From CAYWKS01 sp964458935 (lineage in GTDB: Bacteria; Planctomycetota; Phycisphaerae; Phycisphaerales; Zrk34), in contig CAYWKS010000013.1 in assembly GCA_964458935.1 (NCBI GenBank), forward strand, positions 1 through 64,000: a stretch of DNA of 64,000 nt. The letters run 5' to 3'. The translations under genes were made by a program, and so were the position numbers. How positions within the stretch are numbered: position 1 is the stretch's first letter; every line of letters begins with the position of its first letter. Below are positions 17,715 to 26,035 of this stretch, in pieces. The notes under the pieces were generated by a model. That model saw nothing but the letters and a program-made list of their open reading frames with translations, was not told where the DNA came from and made no database searches.

Positions 17715-18413
17715 TTGAAACTCTCCGTCGTCATCCCGGTGTACAACGAGGTCGAGACGGTGGCTGCGCTGGTGCGGCGCGTCCGTGCCGCGGCGACCGA
17801 CGGCTGCGCGCTGGAGCTGATCCTCGTGGATGACGGCTCGACCGACGGCTCGGGCGAGGTGCTGCGGGGCCTGGCGGGCGATGCCGACGCCACCGTGCTC
17901 CGTCACGATCGCAACCGCGGCAAGGGGGCGGCGGTGCGGACCGGCTTCGCCGCCGCCACCGGCGACGTCGTCGTCATCCAGGACGCCGACCTGGAGTACG
18001 ACCCGCGGGAGTACCCCCGGCTCATCCGCCCGATCGCCGAGGGCAACGCCGACGTGGTGTTCGGCTCACGCTTCGTCGGCGGCGACAGCCACCGCGTGCT
18101 GTACTACTGGCACGCGGTGGGCAACCGGTTCCTGACCACGCTGAGCAACTGCCTGACCAACCTGAACCTGACGGACATCGAGTGCTGCTACAAGATGTTC
18201 CGGCGCGAGGTGATCCAGTCGCTCACGCTCCGCGAGGAGGGGTTCGGCATCGAGCCGGAGGTCGTGGCGAAGGTCGCGCGGGCGCGGTGCCGGGTCTACG
18301 AGGTCGGCGTCAGCTACGCCGGCCGCACCTATGAGCAAGGCAAGAAGATCGGTTGGCGCGACGGCGTCCGCGCCATCGGGTGCATCCTGCGATACAACCT
18401 GCTGGACCGGTAG
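17715..18413 (+). CDS. family 2 glycosyltransferase (polyprenyl-phosphate sugar transferase-like)
   Basis: This is a 232-residue GT-A fold enzyme like dolichyl-phosphate mannose synthase. It has LSVVIPVYNEVETV at the N terminus, DDGSTDGS near residue 40 and the metal-binding QDADLEYDPREY near 90. FGSRFVGG, and near residue 155 a TDIECCYKMFRREV segment typical of the DPM1/GtrB group, follow. No transmembrane helices are seen, so it is probably membrane-associated or cytosolic. The start is TTG at 17715, giving the canonical MKLSVVIP N terminus. Substrate is unknown. It converges on rplI with only 10 bases between stops. Confidence 0.88.
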   Translation: MKLSVVIPVYNEVETVAALVRRVRAAATDGCALELILVDDGSTDGSGEVLRGLAGDADATVLRHDRNRGKGAAVRTGFAAATGDVVVIQDADLEYDPREYPRLIRPIAEGNADVVFGSRFVGGDSHRVLYYWHAVGNRFLTTLSNCLTNLNLTDIECCYKMFRREVIQSLTLREEGFGIEPEVVAKVARARCRVYEVGVSYAGRTYEQGKKIGWRDGVRAIGCILRYNLLDR

Positions 18414-18423
18414 GCGCGGCGGC

Positions 18424-19017
18424 TCAGTCGGCGCGGCCGGGCAGGTCCTCGGGTGGCTGCTCGACGAGCTCCGCCTCCACGACGGGCTGCTCGCCCTCGT
18501 CGCCCTCGGCTTCACGCTCGTCGATGACCTGCTGCTCCTCTTCGGTGAGCGGGCGGTCCGAGACGACCCAGACCTTGATCTCGGTGCGGAGGTCCTCGTC
18601 GAGCTGGATCGGGACCATGTAGCTGTCGAGCCGCTTGAACGGCTCGCCGATGCGGACCTCGCGGGCGTCGATGCCGTGGTAGCCCTCGTCGTCGAGCGCG
18701 GCGGCGATGTCGCTCTGGGTGACCGAGCCGAACAGCACGCCCTGCTCGTTGGCGGCGCGCTGCAGGGTGATCTCGCATCCTTCGAGCCGCTCGAGCAGCG
18801 ATTCACGCCGCTGGCGCTCCTCGCGCATCTCGCGCTCGACCTCGGCGCGGCGATCTTCCACGGCCTTGCGGGCCTCCTCGGTCGGCGGGGTGGCCAGGCC
18901 CATCGGCAACAGGTAGTTGCGGGCGTAGCCGGCCTTGACCTCGACGACGTCGCCGACGATCCCGAGGTTATAGACGTTGTCCAGCAGCATCAGGGAGATG
19001 GTCTTCTTCGTGCTCAT
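18424..19017 (-). CDS. rplI: 50S ribosomal protein L9
   Basis: This is a 197-residue L9. The N-terminal rRNA-binding domain reads SLMLLDNVYNLGIVGDVVEVKAGYARNYLLPMGLA. The long connecting helix and the C-terminal domain (QGVLFGSVTQSDIAAAL) follow. The last 45 residues are an acidic extension beyond the usual roughly 150-residue L9. It is the last gene of rpsF-ssb-rplI; rpsR, usually between ssb and rplI, is not present. Confidence 0.93.
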   Translation of the reverse strand: MSTKKTISLMLLDNVYNLGIVGDVVEVKAGYARNYLLPMGLATPPTEEARKAVEDRRAEVEREMREERQRRESLLERLEGCEITLQRAANEQGVLFGSVTQSDIAAALDDEGYHGIDAREVRIGEPFKRLDSYMVPIQLDEDLRTEIKVWVVSDRPLTEEEQQVIDEREAEGDEGEQPVVEAELVEQPPEDLPGRAD

Positions 19018-19088
19018 GTTGTCCTCACAAGCGTTGGGTACGAGTTAGGCGCCGCGACGCGCGACGCCAGCATGGTGAACCGGTGCAC

Positions 19089-19568
19089 TCAAAACGGTAT
19101 GTCGTCACCGGACTGGTCGAAATCGGGTCCGGGCGGCGGGCTGGAAGAGCGGGGGGCCGAGCGCGACGGCCCGGCGTCGGGCCCGCCGCCGCGATACCCG
19201 CCGCCCGAATCCTCGCCGCCGCCGCCGCCGCTACCGCCCCGGCCGTCGATGAACTGGAAGTTCTCGATGAACACGCGGTGCTTGCTGCGGCGGTTGCCGT
19301 CCTTGTCCTCCCACTGGTCGAGCTGGAGCCGGCCCTCGACGAACAGGGGCCGGCCCTTGGCGGTGTACTGGTTGAGCAACTCCGCGGTGCGACCGAACGC
19401 GCGGCAGTCGACGTACAGCGTCTCCTCACCCTGCTCGCCGTCCTGGCGGCGGAACCGCCGGTTGACCGCCAGCCCGAACTCGACGACCGGCGTGTTCGAC
19501 GGTAGGTAGGAAAGCTGCGGATCGCGCGTCAGGTTGCCCATGAGCATGATCTTGTTGTAGTTGGCCAT
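19089..19568 (-). CDS. ssb: single-stranded DNA-binding protein
   Basis: This is a 159-residue SSB. The OB fold covers residues 1-110 (MANYNKIMLMGNLTRDPQLSYLPSNTPV..., ETLYVDCRAFGRTAELLNQY). A Gly/Ser/Pro-rich linker and the acidic tip SGDDIPF follow; such tips recruit repair and replication partners. It lies between rpsF and rplI, a position shared with many bacteria. Confidence 0.95.
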   Translation of the reverse strand: MANYNKIMLMGNLTRDPQLSYLPSNTPVVEFGLAVNRRFRRQDGEQGEETLYVDCRAFGRTAELLNQYTAKGRPLFVEGRLQLDQWEDKDGNRRSKHRVFIENFQFIDGRGGSGGGGGEDSGGGYRGGGPDAGPSRSAPRSSSPPPGPDFDQSGDDIPF

Positions 19569-19609
19569 GGCCGCTCCTTGCCCGGGCGTGTTCTCGCAGG
19601 CGTTGGTGT

Positions 19610-20083
19610 TCAGGACGGGTCGGCGGCGTCATTGGGGCGGGCCGGCGGGTCGTCGGCCACGGCGGCGGGCTCGGCGTCGGCGTCGTCCGGGGCCGGGCCG
19701 CTCTCCCCGGCGCCGCTGACCGCCAGCAGGTCGTCGAGCTTCTTCGCGTCGGCGAGGACCTGCTCGAGCTCCACGTCGCCCATGTGGTCGGCCCGGAGCA
19801 CCATCGCCCGCAGCAGCAGCTCGCTGAGGTTGACGTCGCGCTCGATGTTGGCCACCTGCGTGCCGCGCACGCGGAAGTAGGTCAGCAGGTAGAGCCCGCG
19901 CTTCTGGCCCTCGATGGGGAACGAGAGCTTCCGCTCGTCCCAGCGGGTCATGGCGACGATCTGGGCGTCGGCGCGTTGCAGGATCTCGTTGAGGTGGTCG
20001 ACCGCCTGCTGCAGGTCGCCGTCGATCGCCTGCGTGTTGAACAGGAACAGTCCCTCGTACAGTGGCAGTTGCTCGTCAGTCAT
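19610..20083 (-). CDS. rpsF: 30S ribosomal protein S6
   Basis: This is a 157-residue S6. The ferredoxin-like core is visible as LYEGLFLFNTQAID..., then DAQIVAMTRWDERKLSFPIEGQKRGLYLLTYFRV and NLSELLLRAMVLRAD. A tail of about 45 Ala/Asp/Pro-rich residues follows. S6 normally binds with S18 to the 30S platform; rpsR (S18) is not in this cluster. The gene precedes ssb by 41 bases. Confidence 0.92.
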   Translation of the reverse strand: MTDEQLPLYEGLFLFNTQAIDGDLQQAVDHLNEILQRADAQIVAMTRWDERKLSFPIEGQKRGLYLLTYFRVRGTQVANIERDVNLSELLLRAMVLRADHMGDVELEQVLADAKKLDDLLAVSGAGESGPAPDDADAEPAAVADDPPARPNDAADPS

Positions 20084-20140
20084 GAGAATCGTGTGCTCCT
20101 TCGTCCGGTGGCATGGGAACCCGCGTGGGCTCCGAACGAA

Positions 20141-20773
20141 TCAGGGTTGGGTTGTCCGGCGTTGGGGGTCGTCGCGGTCCGCGTCGTCGGCGCGATCGCC
20201 GCGGCGCACGTTGTACTGGTTCATGGCGGCGTCGAGGCCCCGGCCGACCCAACACTCCAGGGCGTCGGCGGCGCGGTCGAGGGCCGCGTCGATCTCGGCG
20301 GCCTGGGCATCGGTGAATCGGCCGAGCACGTAGTCCCGCTGGGCGATGGGCCGGCCGTCGACCTCGGGCTCGCCGATGCCCAGCCGCAGCCGGGGGAACG
20401 CGTCGCCGCCGAGGCGGCGGATGATGTCGGCCATGCCGTTGTGCCCGCCGTCGCCGCCCCCGGGCCGGATGCGGATCGCCCCGGTCGGCAGCGCGGTCTC
20501 ATCGACGACGACCATGATCGCGGCGGGGTCGAGCTTGAAGAACCGCGCCGCCTCGCCGACCGCCTGGCCGCTGCGGTTCATGTAAGTGGTCGGCTGCATG
20601 AGCATGACGCGCTGGCCGGCGATGTGCCCTTCGAGGCAGCCGGCATGGAACCGCGCCCGGGGCTGGCTCAGCCCGTGCCGCGTCGCCAGCCGGTCGACCG
20701 CCATGAACCCGACGTTGTGTCGGGTCTTCGCGTATTCGCTGCCCGGGTTGCCCAATCCGACGATCAATTTCAT
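20141..20773 (-). CDS. pth: peptidyl-tRNA hydrolase
   Basis: This 210-residue enzyme recycles peptidyl-tRNA dropped from ribosomes. Family positions are visible: VGLGNPGSEYAKTRHNVGF (Asn and catalytic His), QPTTYMNRSG (Asn), VVVDETALPTG (Asp) and GGHNGM (Asn). The C-terminal 20 residues are a charged extension. It follows rplY by 23 bases; the rplY-pth order is common. Confidence 0.95.
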   Translation of the reverse strand: MKLIVGLGNPGSEYAKTRHNVGFMAVDRLATRHGLSQPRARFHAGCLEGHIAGQRVMLMQPTTYMNRSGQAVGEAARFFKLDPAAIMVVVDETALPTGAIRIRPGGGDGGHNGMADIIRRLGGDAFPRLRLGIGEPEVDGRPIAQRDYVLGRFTDAQAAEIDAALDRAADALECWVGRGLDAAMNQYNVRRGDRADDADRDDPQRRTTQP

Positions 20774-20796
20774 TATCCGTGCCAGGCCGCGCGGGA

Positions 20797-21483
20797 TTAC
20801 TCGGCCTTGTCCTCGCCTTCACCGGCTTCGCCTTGCTCGTCCTCGCGCTCGGTGATGACCTCGGGTTCGGCGGCGGCCTCACCGCCTTCGGCGGCCTCCT
20901 CGAGCGCCTCAAACTCCTCTTCGGTCACAACGCTGATGCTGGCGACCGCGGTGTCGGGGTCGCTGACCGCCTTGATCCCGGCCGGCAGCGCCAGGTCGCC
21001 GACGGTCAGCGAGTCGTTGACGTCGAGGCTGCTGACGTCCACGGTGATCTGGTCGGGGATCTGGTCGGCGCGGCAGACGATCTCGAGGTCGGTCATCGGG
21101 TGTTCGAGGAACGCGCCGGACTGCTTGAGGCCCGGGGCGGCGTCCTGGCCGGTCACCTCGAGCGGGACCCAGACCTGCACGTCTTCGGTCAGGTCGATCC
21201 GCGCCAGGTCGACGTGGATGATCGAGTCGCCGAGGTGGTCGTACTGCACGGCCTTGATGAGGACGGTCTGCTGGCCGCTGCCGTTGAGGGCGATCTCCAG
21301 CAGGTGGGCGCCGTCGTGCAGGGCGTGGTGGACCTCGTGGGCGTTGACGGCGATGTGCTCGGGCGCCTCGCCGTGGCCGTAGATCACCGCCGGCAGCTTG
21401 CCGGCGCGCCGCAGTCGCGCGGCGTACTTGGTCCCGGTGTGTTCTCGCAACTCGCCAGTCAGTTTGGGTGTTTCGTGTGCCAT
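20797..21483 (-). CDS. rplY: 50S ribosomal protein L25/TL5/Ctc
   Basis: This 228-residue long-form L25 (general stress protein CTC type) binds 5S rRNA. The N-terminal barrel reads LTGELREHTGTKYAARLRRAGKLPAVIYGHGE. The second, TL5-type beta domain covers residues about 100-190. An acidic Glu/Ala tail ends the protein. It lies between prs and pth. Confidence 0.94.
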   Translation of the reverse strand: MAHETPKLTGELREHTGTKYAARLRRAGKLPAVIYGHGEAPEHIAVNAHEVHHALHDGAHLLEIALNGSGQQTVLIKAVQYDHLGDSIIHVDLARIDLTEDVQVWVPLEVTGQDAAPGLKQSGAFLEHPMTDLEIVCRADQIPDQITVDVSSLDVNDSLTVGDLALPAGIKAVSDPDTAVASISVVTEEEFEALEEAAEGGEAAAEPEVITEREDEQGEAGEGEDKAE

Positions 21484-21531
21484 CGTGTTACCTCATGCGG
21501 TGCTGTTGGCGGCCGCCACGGCGACCGTCGA

Positions 21532-22515
21532 TCATCGCTTTCCTCCGCTGCCCTGACGGAACAGGGCGCTGACGGACCGGTTGTGGTGGATGCGGCGGAG
21601 CGCTTCGCCGATCAGCTCGGCGACGCTCAACTCGACGAGCTTGTCGGCGATGGGGGCGCAGCGCTGGCCGCAGGGGATCGTATCGGTGGTGATCAGCCGG
21701 CTGATCGGCGACTCGCTGAGCCGCTCCATCGCCAGCCCCACGAGCACCGGGTGGGTGCAGGCGGCGATGACCTCGCGGGCGCCCTGCTCCATCACCAGCT
21801 CCGCGGCGCCGCACATCGTGCCGGCCGTCGTGATCATGTCGTCGACCATGAACACGGTCTTGTCCTTGACCTGCCCGATGAGGTTGGCGCTCTTGACGTC
21901 GCTGCCGGAGCGGCGGCGCTTGTCGATGATGGCCAGGTCGCCGTTGAGCATGCTCGCGTACATGTTCGCGGTCTTGACGTTGCCCACGTCCGGGCTGACC
22001 AGCACCAGGTCGCTCAACTCGTCGCGGATCGACTCGACGTAGTCGACGATGACCGGCGCGGCGAACAGGTGGTCGAGCGGGATGTCGAAGAAGCCCTGGA
22101 TCTGCTCGGCGTGCAGGTCGATGGTCACGACCCGGTTGGCCCCGGCGGTCGTGATCAGGTTCGCCACGAGCTTGGCGGTGATGGGGACGCGGCCCTCGTG
22201 CTTGCGGTCCTGGCGGGCGTAACCGAAGTAGGGGATCACCGCCGTGATGCTCCGCGCCGACGCCCGGCGGAGGCAGTCGATGTAGATCAACAGCTCCATC
22301 AGGTGCGCGTTGACCGGGTGGTAGGTCGACTGGATGACGAAGCAGTCCCGGCCACGCACGTCCTCCTCGACCTTCACGATGATCTCGCCGTCGGGGAACA
22401 TGTCGGTATGGCCCTGCCCGACGCTGAGGCCCTGGCTCTTGCACAGCCGCTCCGTCAGGTCGCGCGAGGCCCGCCCGGAGAAGATCCGCAGGTCATTTTC
22501 GTCCGGTGGGCTCAT
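21532..22515 (-). CDS. prs: ribose-phosphate pyrophosphokinase
   Basis: This 327-residue enzyme makes PRPP from ribose 5-phosphate and ATP for nucleotide, histidine and tryptophan synthesis. Visible motifs are the flexible loop region YFGYARQDRKHEGRVPITAKLVANL, the ribose-phosphate loop VDDMITTAGTM and the substrate region GHTDMFPDGEIIVKVEEDVRG. Start at 22515 (MSPPDEND) gives the standard length; the frame is open further upstream but there it only shadows glmU. It is 8 bases after glmU. Confidence 0.95.
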   Translation of the reverse strand: MSPPDENDLRIFSGRASRDLTERLCKSQGLSVGQGHTDMFPDGEIIVKVEEDVRGRDCFVIQSTYHPVNAHLMELLIYIDCLRRASARSITAVIPYFGYARQDRKHEGRVPITAKLVANLITTAGANRVVTIDLHAEQIQGFFDIPLDHLFAAPVIVDYVESIRDELSDLVLVSPDVGNVKTANMYASMLNGDLAIIDKRRRSGSDVKSANLIGQVKDKTVFMVDDMITTAGTMCGAAELVMEQGAREVIAACTHPVLVGLAMERLSESPISRLITTDTIPCGQRCAPIADKLVELSVAELIGEALRRIHHNRSVSALFRQGSGGKR

Positions 22516-22523
22516 ATCGGCGC

Positions 22524-23327
22524 TCAGGCTCCGGTGGGTGCGGTCGGCGTGTCGGCCAGCCGCTCTCGCAGGATGGCGTCGACCTCGGCCAACTGGTCGG
22601 GGGTGTTGATGCTCAGCACGTCCTCGGCGGGTACCGCGTCGACGACGGCGACGCGTCGGCCCGATTCGCGGAGCATCCGAAAGACGTCGGTGATGTAGTA
22701 CTCGCCCTTGGCGTTGTCGTTGCTCAGCCGCGGCAGCGCCTCGAACAACGCCGCCGCCTTGAAGCAGTAGTAGCTGGGGTTGACCTCGCGGATCGCACGC
22801 TGCGCGTCGCTGGCGTCCTTGTGCTCGACGATCCCCAGCAGGTCCCCGGCCTCGTCGCGGACGATGCGGCCGTACCCGCTGGCGTCGTCGAGGACGGCGG
22901 TGGCGAGCGTGGCGGCGGCGCCGGTTCGGCGGTGCGTGTCGATCAGCGTCTGAAGCGTGCGGGCGTGGATGAGCGGGCCGTCGCCGCAGAGCACCAGCAC
23001 GTCCAGGTCGCCGGCGTCGGTGTAGAGCGGGGCGGCCTGCTGGACGGCGTGGCCCGTGCCCAGCTGCTGGGTCTGCTCCACGAAGTCGATGTCGCGATCG
23101 TTGCCGACGGCCTGACGAACGCGGTCGGCGCCGTGACCGACCACGAGCACGCTCCGCCGGGCGCCGACCGCCCGGGCCGCGTCCACGACCCACTGGACCA
23201 TGGGCCGACCGGCGACCTCGTGAAGCACCTTGGGCAGGTCGCTGTTCATCCGCGTGCCCTTGCCCGCGGCGAGGATGACGGCCTCGATGGGCGCCGATGG
23301 ATCGGGGGTATCTGTCGGGCCGACCAT
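22524..23327 (-). CDS. glmU: UDP-GlcNAc pyrophosphorylase (GlmU uridyltransferase domain only)
   Basis: This is a 267-residue nucleotidyltransferase. The signature VILAAGKGTRMNSDLPKVLHE opens the Rossmann fold. EQTQQLGTGHAVQQA, VLCGDGPLI (Asp), GYGRIVR, EVNPSYYCFKAAAL and NAKGEYYITD match GlmU's N-terminal domain, which makes UDP-GlcNAc from GlcNAc-1-P and UTP. The left-handed beta-helix acetyltransferase domain of ordinary GlmU (about 450 residues) is missing, so acetylation of GlcN-1-P must be done by another protein. Start at 23327 (MVGPTDT); the frame runs upstream to 23393. It is the first protein gene of the glmU-prs-rplY-pth-rpsF-ssb-rplI run. Confidence 0.88.
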   Translation of the reverse strand: MVGPTDTPDPSAPIEAVILAAGKGTRMNSDLPKVLHEVAGRPMVQWVVDAARAVGARRSVLVVGHGADRVRQAVGNDRDIDFVEQTQQLGTGHAVQQAAPLYTDAGDLDVLVLCGDGPLIHARTLQTLIDTHRRTGAAATLATAVLDDASGYGRIVRDEAGDLLGIVEHKDASDAQRAIREVNPSYYCFKAAALFEALPRLSNDNAKGEYYITDVFRMLRESGRRVAVVDAVPAEDVLSINTPDQLAEVDAILRERLADTPTAPTGA

Positions 23328-23403
23328 GCAAAGTCTCCGCTTATCTGTCGTTCTGACCGCATCGTGTGCGGCCAGTCCGCTGGCTCCAGCCACCTGCGAG
23401 AAC

Positions 23404-23474
23404 CAGGCCCGCCTGGATTCGAACCAGGAACGCCAGGACCAAAACCTGGTGTGTTGCCGTTACACCACGGGCCT
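23404..23474 (-). tRNA. tRNA-Gln (anticodon UUG)
   Basis: Read on the minus strand, a 71-nt cloverleaf forms. The acceptor stem pairs AGGCCCG with CGGGCCT, discriminator G. The D arm starts TGGTGTAACGGCAACAC. The anticodon stem pairs CCAGG with CCTGG around loop TTTTGGT (anticodon TTG). The T arm is CCTGG-TTCGAAT-CCAGG. CCA is not encoded. It ends 76 bases before the glmU start and may be cotranscribed with it. Confidence 0.95.
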
Positions 23475-23721
23475 TCAAAAACACGTCGAGCGCGGCCGGC
23501 GACCGCGTCGTTGCCTGTTCAGGCGCGGTTTCCGGGTCCGGCGTGAGGTTGCCGGCAGAGGGGAAGCCGCGGCGGACTTTGCTGAGCTGGACAGGCGCTG
23601 GATCGTGCCGCGTGGCCTGCCCTTCTCCGCGCCGCTCCCGAGGGATTGTCACGGATGGCCCTGCGTGGCAAAGTCATGGCCCAGTCTACCGGCGGTGGTG
23701 GGGCTGTCAAGGCGGTCGGTC
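23475..23721. other. intergenic region between tRNA-Gln and rplM promoter
   Basis: I see no gene. It should contain the leftward promoter of the tRNA-Gln/glmU transcript, but no clear -35/-10 pair was recognised. Confidence 0.3.
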
Positions 23722-23779
23722 TTGACAAAACCCCCGTCCGCCGTAAACTGACGGGTCTTTGCCTGAGGCTACCGAGGCA
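23722..23779 (+). promoter_or_regulatory. rplM-rpsI promoter and short leader hairpin
   Basis: TTGACA (23722-23727) and TAAACT (23744-23749) are 16 bases apart, giving a start near 23756 and a 32-nt leader. TGCCT (23760-23764) can pair with AGGCA (23775-23779) just before the rplM start, a possible autoregulatory hairpin. L13 operons are autoregulated in other bacteria; here it is inference. Confidence 0.55.
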
Positions 23780-23787
23780 GCTACACC

Positions 23788-24222
23788 ATGGAACGCCAGA
23801 CGACATTTACCAATCCCGACCAGCTCGAGCAGGGCTGGCACCTCGTCGACGCCGACGGCCAGGTGCTCGGTCGGCTCGCGACCCGGATCGCCACGATCCT
23901 GATGGGCAAGCACCGGCCGCAGTACACGCCGCACATGGACACCGGTGAGTTCGTGGTCGTGATCAACGCGGCGAAGGTCCAGTTGACCGGCCGCAAGCTC
24001 GACCAGAAGTTCCACCACCGCTACAGCGGCTACCCCGGCGGTTTGAAGAGCGTGAGCTACCGCCAGCTCCGCGACGAGCGGCCGGAGAAGCTGATCGAGT
24101 TGGCGGTGCGGCGGATGCTGCCCAAGAGCGGCCTCGGCGAGCGGATGATGAAGAAGATGAAGGTGTACGCGGGCGCCGAGCACCCGCACGCGGCGCAGCA
24201 GCCGGTCACCCTGGAACTGTAA
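23788..24222 (+). CDS. rplM: 50S ribosomal protein L13
   Basis: This is a 144-residue L13, an early 23S rRNA binder. Signature regions are WHLVDADGQVLGRLATRIATILMGKH, VVINAAKVQLTGRKLDQK and the C-terminal MLPKSGLGERMMKKMKVYAG. Length is normal. It is followed after 19 bases by rpsI, the usual partner. Confidence 0.96.
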   Translation: MERQTTFTNPDQLEQGWHLVDADGQVLGRLATRIATILMGKHRPQYTPHMDTGEFVVVINAAKVQLTGRKLDQKFHHRYSGYPGGLKSVSYRQLRDERPEKLIELAVRRMLPKSGLGERMMKKMKVYAGAEHPHAAQQPVTLEL

Positions 24223-24241
24223 TCGCACCCCGTATTTTCGG

Positions 24242-24754
24242 TTGAGTGGACCATCCATGTCAGACCAGGACACGAGCGTGAATGTTGAAGCGACCGGGAC
24301 GGCCGAAGTGCCGGTCGAACCGGTTGTCGCGGCGGCGCCCAGCGCCCCGCGTCCCCTGCCGCCGGGCCAGCACTGGTTCTGGGGCACCGGCCGTCGCAAG
24401 ACATCGGTCGCGCGGGTGAGGATCCGCCCGGGCCAGGGTAATTTCCTCATCAACGGCCGGCGGATCGACCGCTACTTCACCGAGATGCGGGACCGCAGCG
24501 ACATGACCGCGCCGCTGGAGGCGACCAAGACCGCCGGGTCGCTGGACGTGTACGTCAACGTCAGCGGCGGCGGGCCGAGCGGCCAGGCGGGCGCCGTGCG
24601 GCTGGGCCTGTGCCGCGCCCTCAAAGACTACGACCCGGCGCTGGAGCCCATCCTCCGCGAGAACGGGTTCCTCACCGTCGACAGCCGCCAGGTCGAACGC
24701 AAGAAGTACGGCCAGCCCGGCGCTCGCCGCCGCTTCCAGTTCTCCAAGCGGTAA
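24242..24754 (+). CDS. rpsI: 30S ribosomal protein S9
   Basis: This is a 170-residue S9, whose C-terminal tail reaches the ribosomal P site. The core starts at about residue 45 (GTGRRKTSVARVRI), includes SGGGPSGQAGAVRLGLCRAL and ends with KKYGQPGARRRFQFSKR, the conserved basic tail. The first 40 residues are an acidic extension. A strong terminator follows. Confidence 0.96.
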   Translation: MSGPSMSDQDTSVNVEATGTAEVPVEPVVAAAPSAPRPLPPGQHWFWGTGRRKTSVARVRIRPGQGNFLINGRRIDRYFTEMRDRSDMTAPLEATKTAGSLDVYVNVSGGGPSGQAGAVRLGLCRALKDYDPALEPILRENGFLTVDSRQVERKKYGQPGARRRFQFSKR

Positions 24755-24780
24755 GCAGCGACCCTTCCATGCCAAACCCC

Positions 24781-24811
24781 AGCCCGCGGATGGCCATCCG
24801 CGGGCTTTTTC
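24781..24811 (+). terminator. intrinsic terminator of rplM-rpsI
   Basis: AGCCCGCGGAT (24781-24791) pairs perfectly with ATCCGCGGGCT (24796-24806) around GGCC, followed by a run of T to 24810. This is a textbook intrinsic terminator. Confidence 0.9.
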
Positions 24812-24826
24812 CTTATCGTCGACGGC

Positions 24827-25807
24827 ATGGCCAGGGTCTATATTACGCAACCGTTCCCCGGCGACGGCGCGGCGATGATCGAACACGCCGGTCACGACGT
24901 GACGGTCCACGACGGCGACGGCTCGCCGCCGCGTCCGGCGCTGCTCAGCGGCGTCGCCGGCTGCGAGGCCGTCCTCTGCCACCTCAGCGAGTCGATTGAC
25001 GCGGAGGTGATGGACGCGGCCGGCCCGGGCCTGAAGGTCATCAGCAACTACGCCGTGGGGTTCAACAACATCGACGTGCCCGAGGCGACGCGGCGGGGGA
25101 TCGTGGTCTGCAACACGCCGGGGGTGCTGAGCGAAGCCACGGCGGATATCGCCTGGGCGCTGCTGTTGGGTATGGCGCGGCGCGTCGCCGAGGGCGATCG
25201 GCTCATGCGTACGGGCGCGTGGACCGGCTGGAAGCCGGCCGAACTGCTCGGCGGCGACCTGGTCGGGCGGACGCTGGCGATCGTGGGCGCGGGGCGGATC
25301 GGCTACTGCGTCGCGCGGCGGGCGATGGGCTGGAACATGAAGATCGTCTATGTTGCCCGGCGCCGGCATGAGGAGTTCGAGCGCGATTTCGCCGCGCCCA
25401 TGGTCGATCTCGACGAGGCGCTGCGAACGGCCGACTTCGTTTCGCTGCACGTGCCGCTGACCGACCAGACCAAGCACATGATCGACGCGAGGCGGCTTCA
25501 GTTAATGAAGCCCGCTGCGTACCTGATCAACACGGCCCGTGGCGCGGTCGTCGACGAATCGGCGTTGGTCGAGGCGCTGCGGGCGGGCACGATCGCCGGG
25601 GCGGGGCTGGATGTCTATGAGCATGAACCACGAATGACCCCGGGGCTCGCAGACTGCGCTAACGTGTTGCTGCTGCCCCACCTGGGATCGGCGGCGGTCG
25701 GGACACGGACCGCGATGGGCCGCATCGCCGCCGACAACCTGCTCGCGGTCCTTGCCGGCGGTGAACCCGAGCACCCGGTGAACCCCGAAGCGATCCGCGG
25801 TCGGTGA
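24827..25807 (+). CDS. D-isomer-specific 2-hydroxyacid dehydrogenase (glyoxylate/hydroxypyruvate reductase-like)
   Basis: This is a 326-residue NAD(P)-dependent dehydrogenase. The catalytic set is present: Arg in INTARGAVVD (about 235), Glu in DVYEHEP (about 264) and His in LLPHLGSA (about 287). A Rossmann motif GAGRIGYCVARRAMGW lies near residue 155. Family neighbours include GyaR-type glyoxylate reductases and glycerate dehydrogenases; exact substrate cannot be told from sequence. The ATG is only about 16 bases after the rpsI terminator, so its own promoter, or read-through, is unclear. Confidence 0.88.
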   Translation: MARVYITQPFPGDGAAMIEHAGHDVTVHDGDGSPPRPALLSGVAGCEAVLCHLSESIDAEVMDAAGPGLKVISNYAVGFNNIDVPEATRRGIVVCNTPGVLSEATADIAWALLLGMARRVAEGDRLMRTGAWTGWKPAELLGGDLVGRTLAIVGAGRIGYCVARRAMGWNMKIVYVARRRHEEFERDFAAPMVDLDEALRTADFVSLHVPLTDQTKHMIDARRLQLMKPAAYLINTARGAVVDESALVEALRAGTIAGAGLDVYEHEPRMTPGLADCANVLLLPHLGSAAVGTRTAMGRIAADNLLAVLAGGEPEHPVNPEAIRGR

Positions 25808-26035
25808 AGCGTTTTGTTTGTGTCATATTGTGGGCTTTGAGGCTGGCCCTGTCTTTGCACGTCCGAGATTGAATATCATGGGTCGGCCAAAGGTCGCGTC
25901 GTCATCTGGTCGATAATAACGCCATTGTCCGGTGCGCATGGCCGTAGCCGGACGACGTTTGTCGGCTGTACCGTCTGTGCGGCCCAACGGCGAAACTGAG
26001 ACGTATATACCCCAAGAAGGCAGGACGCCCATCCC

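Noticed and set aside
22516..23331. Extension of prs to about 599 residues
   Set aside because: The extra part is an out-of-frame reading of glmU; the PRPP synthase N terminus is at 22515.
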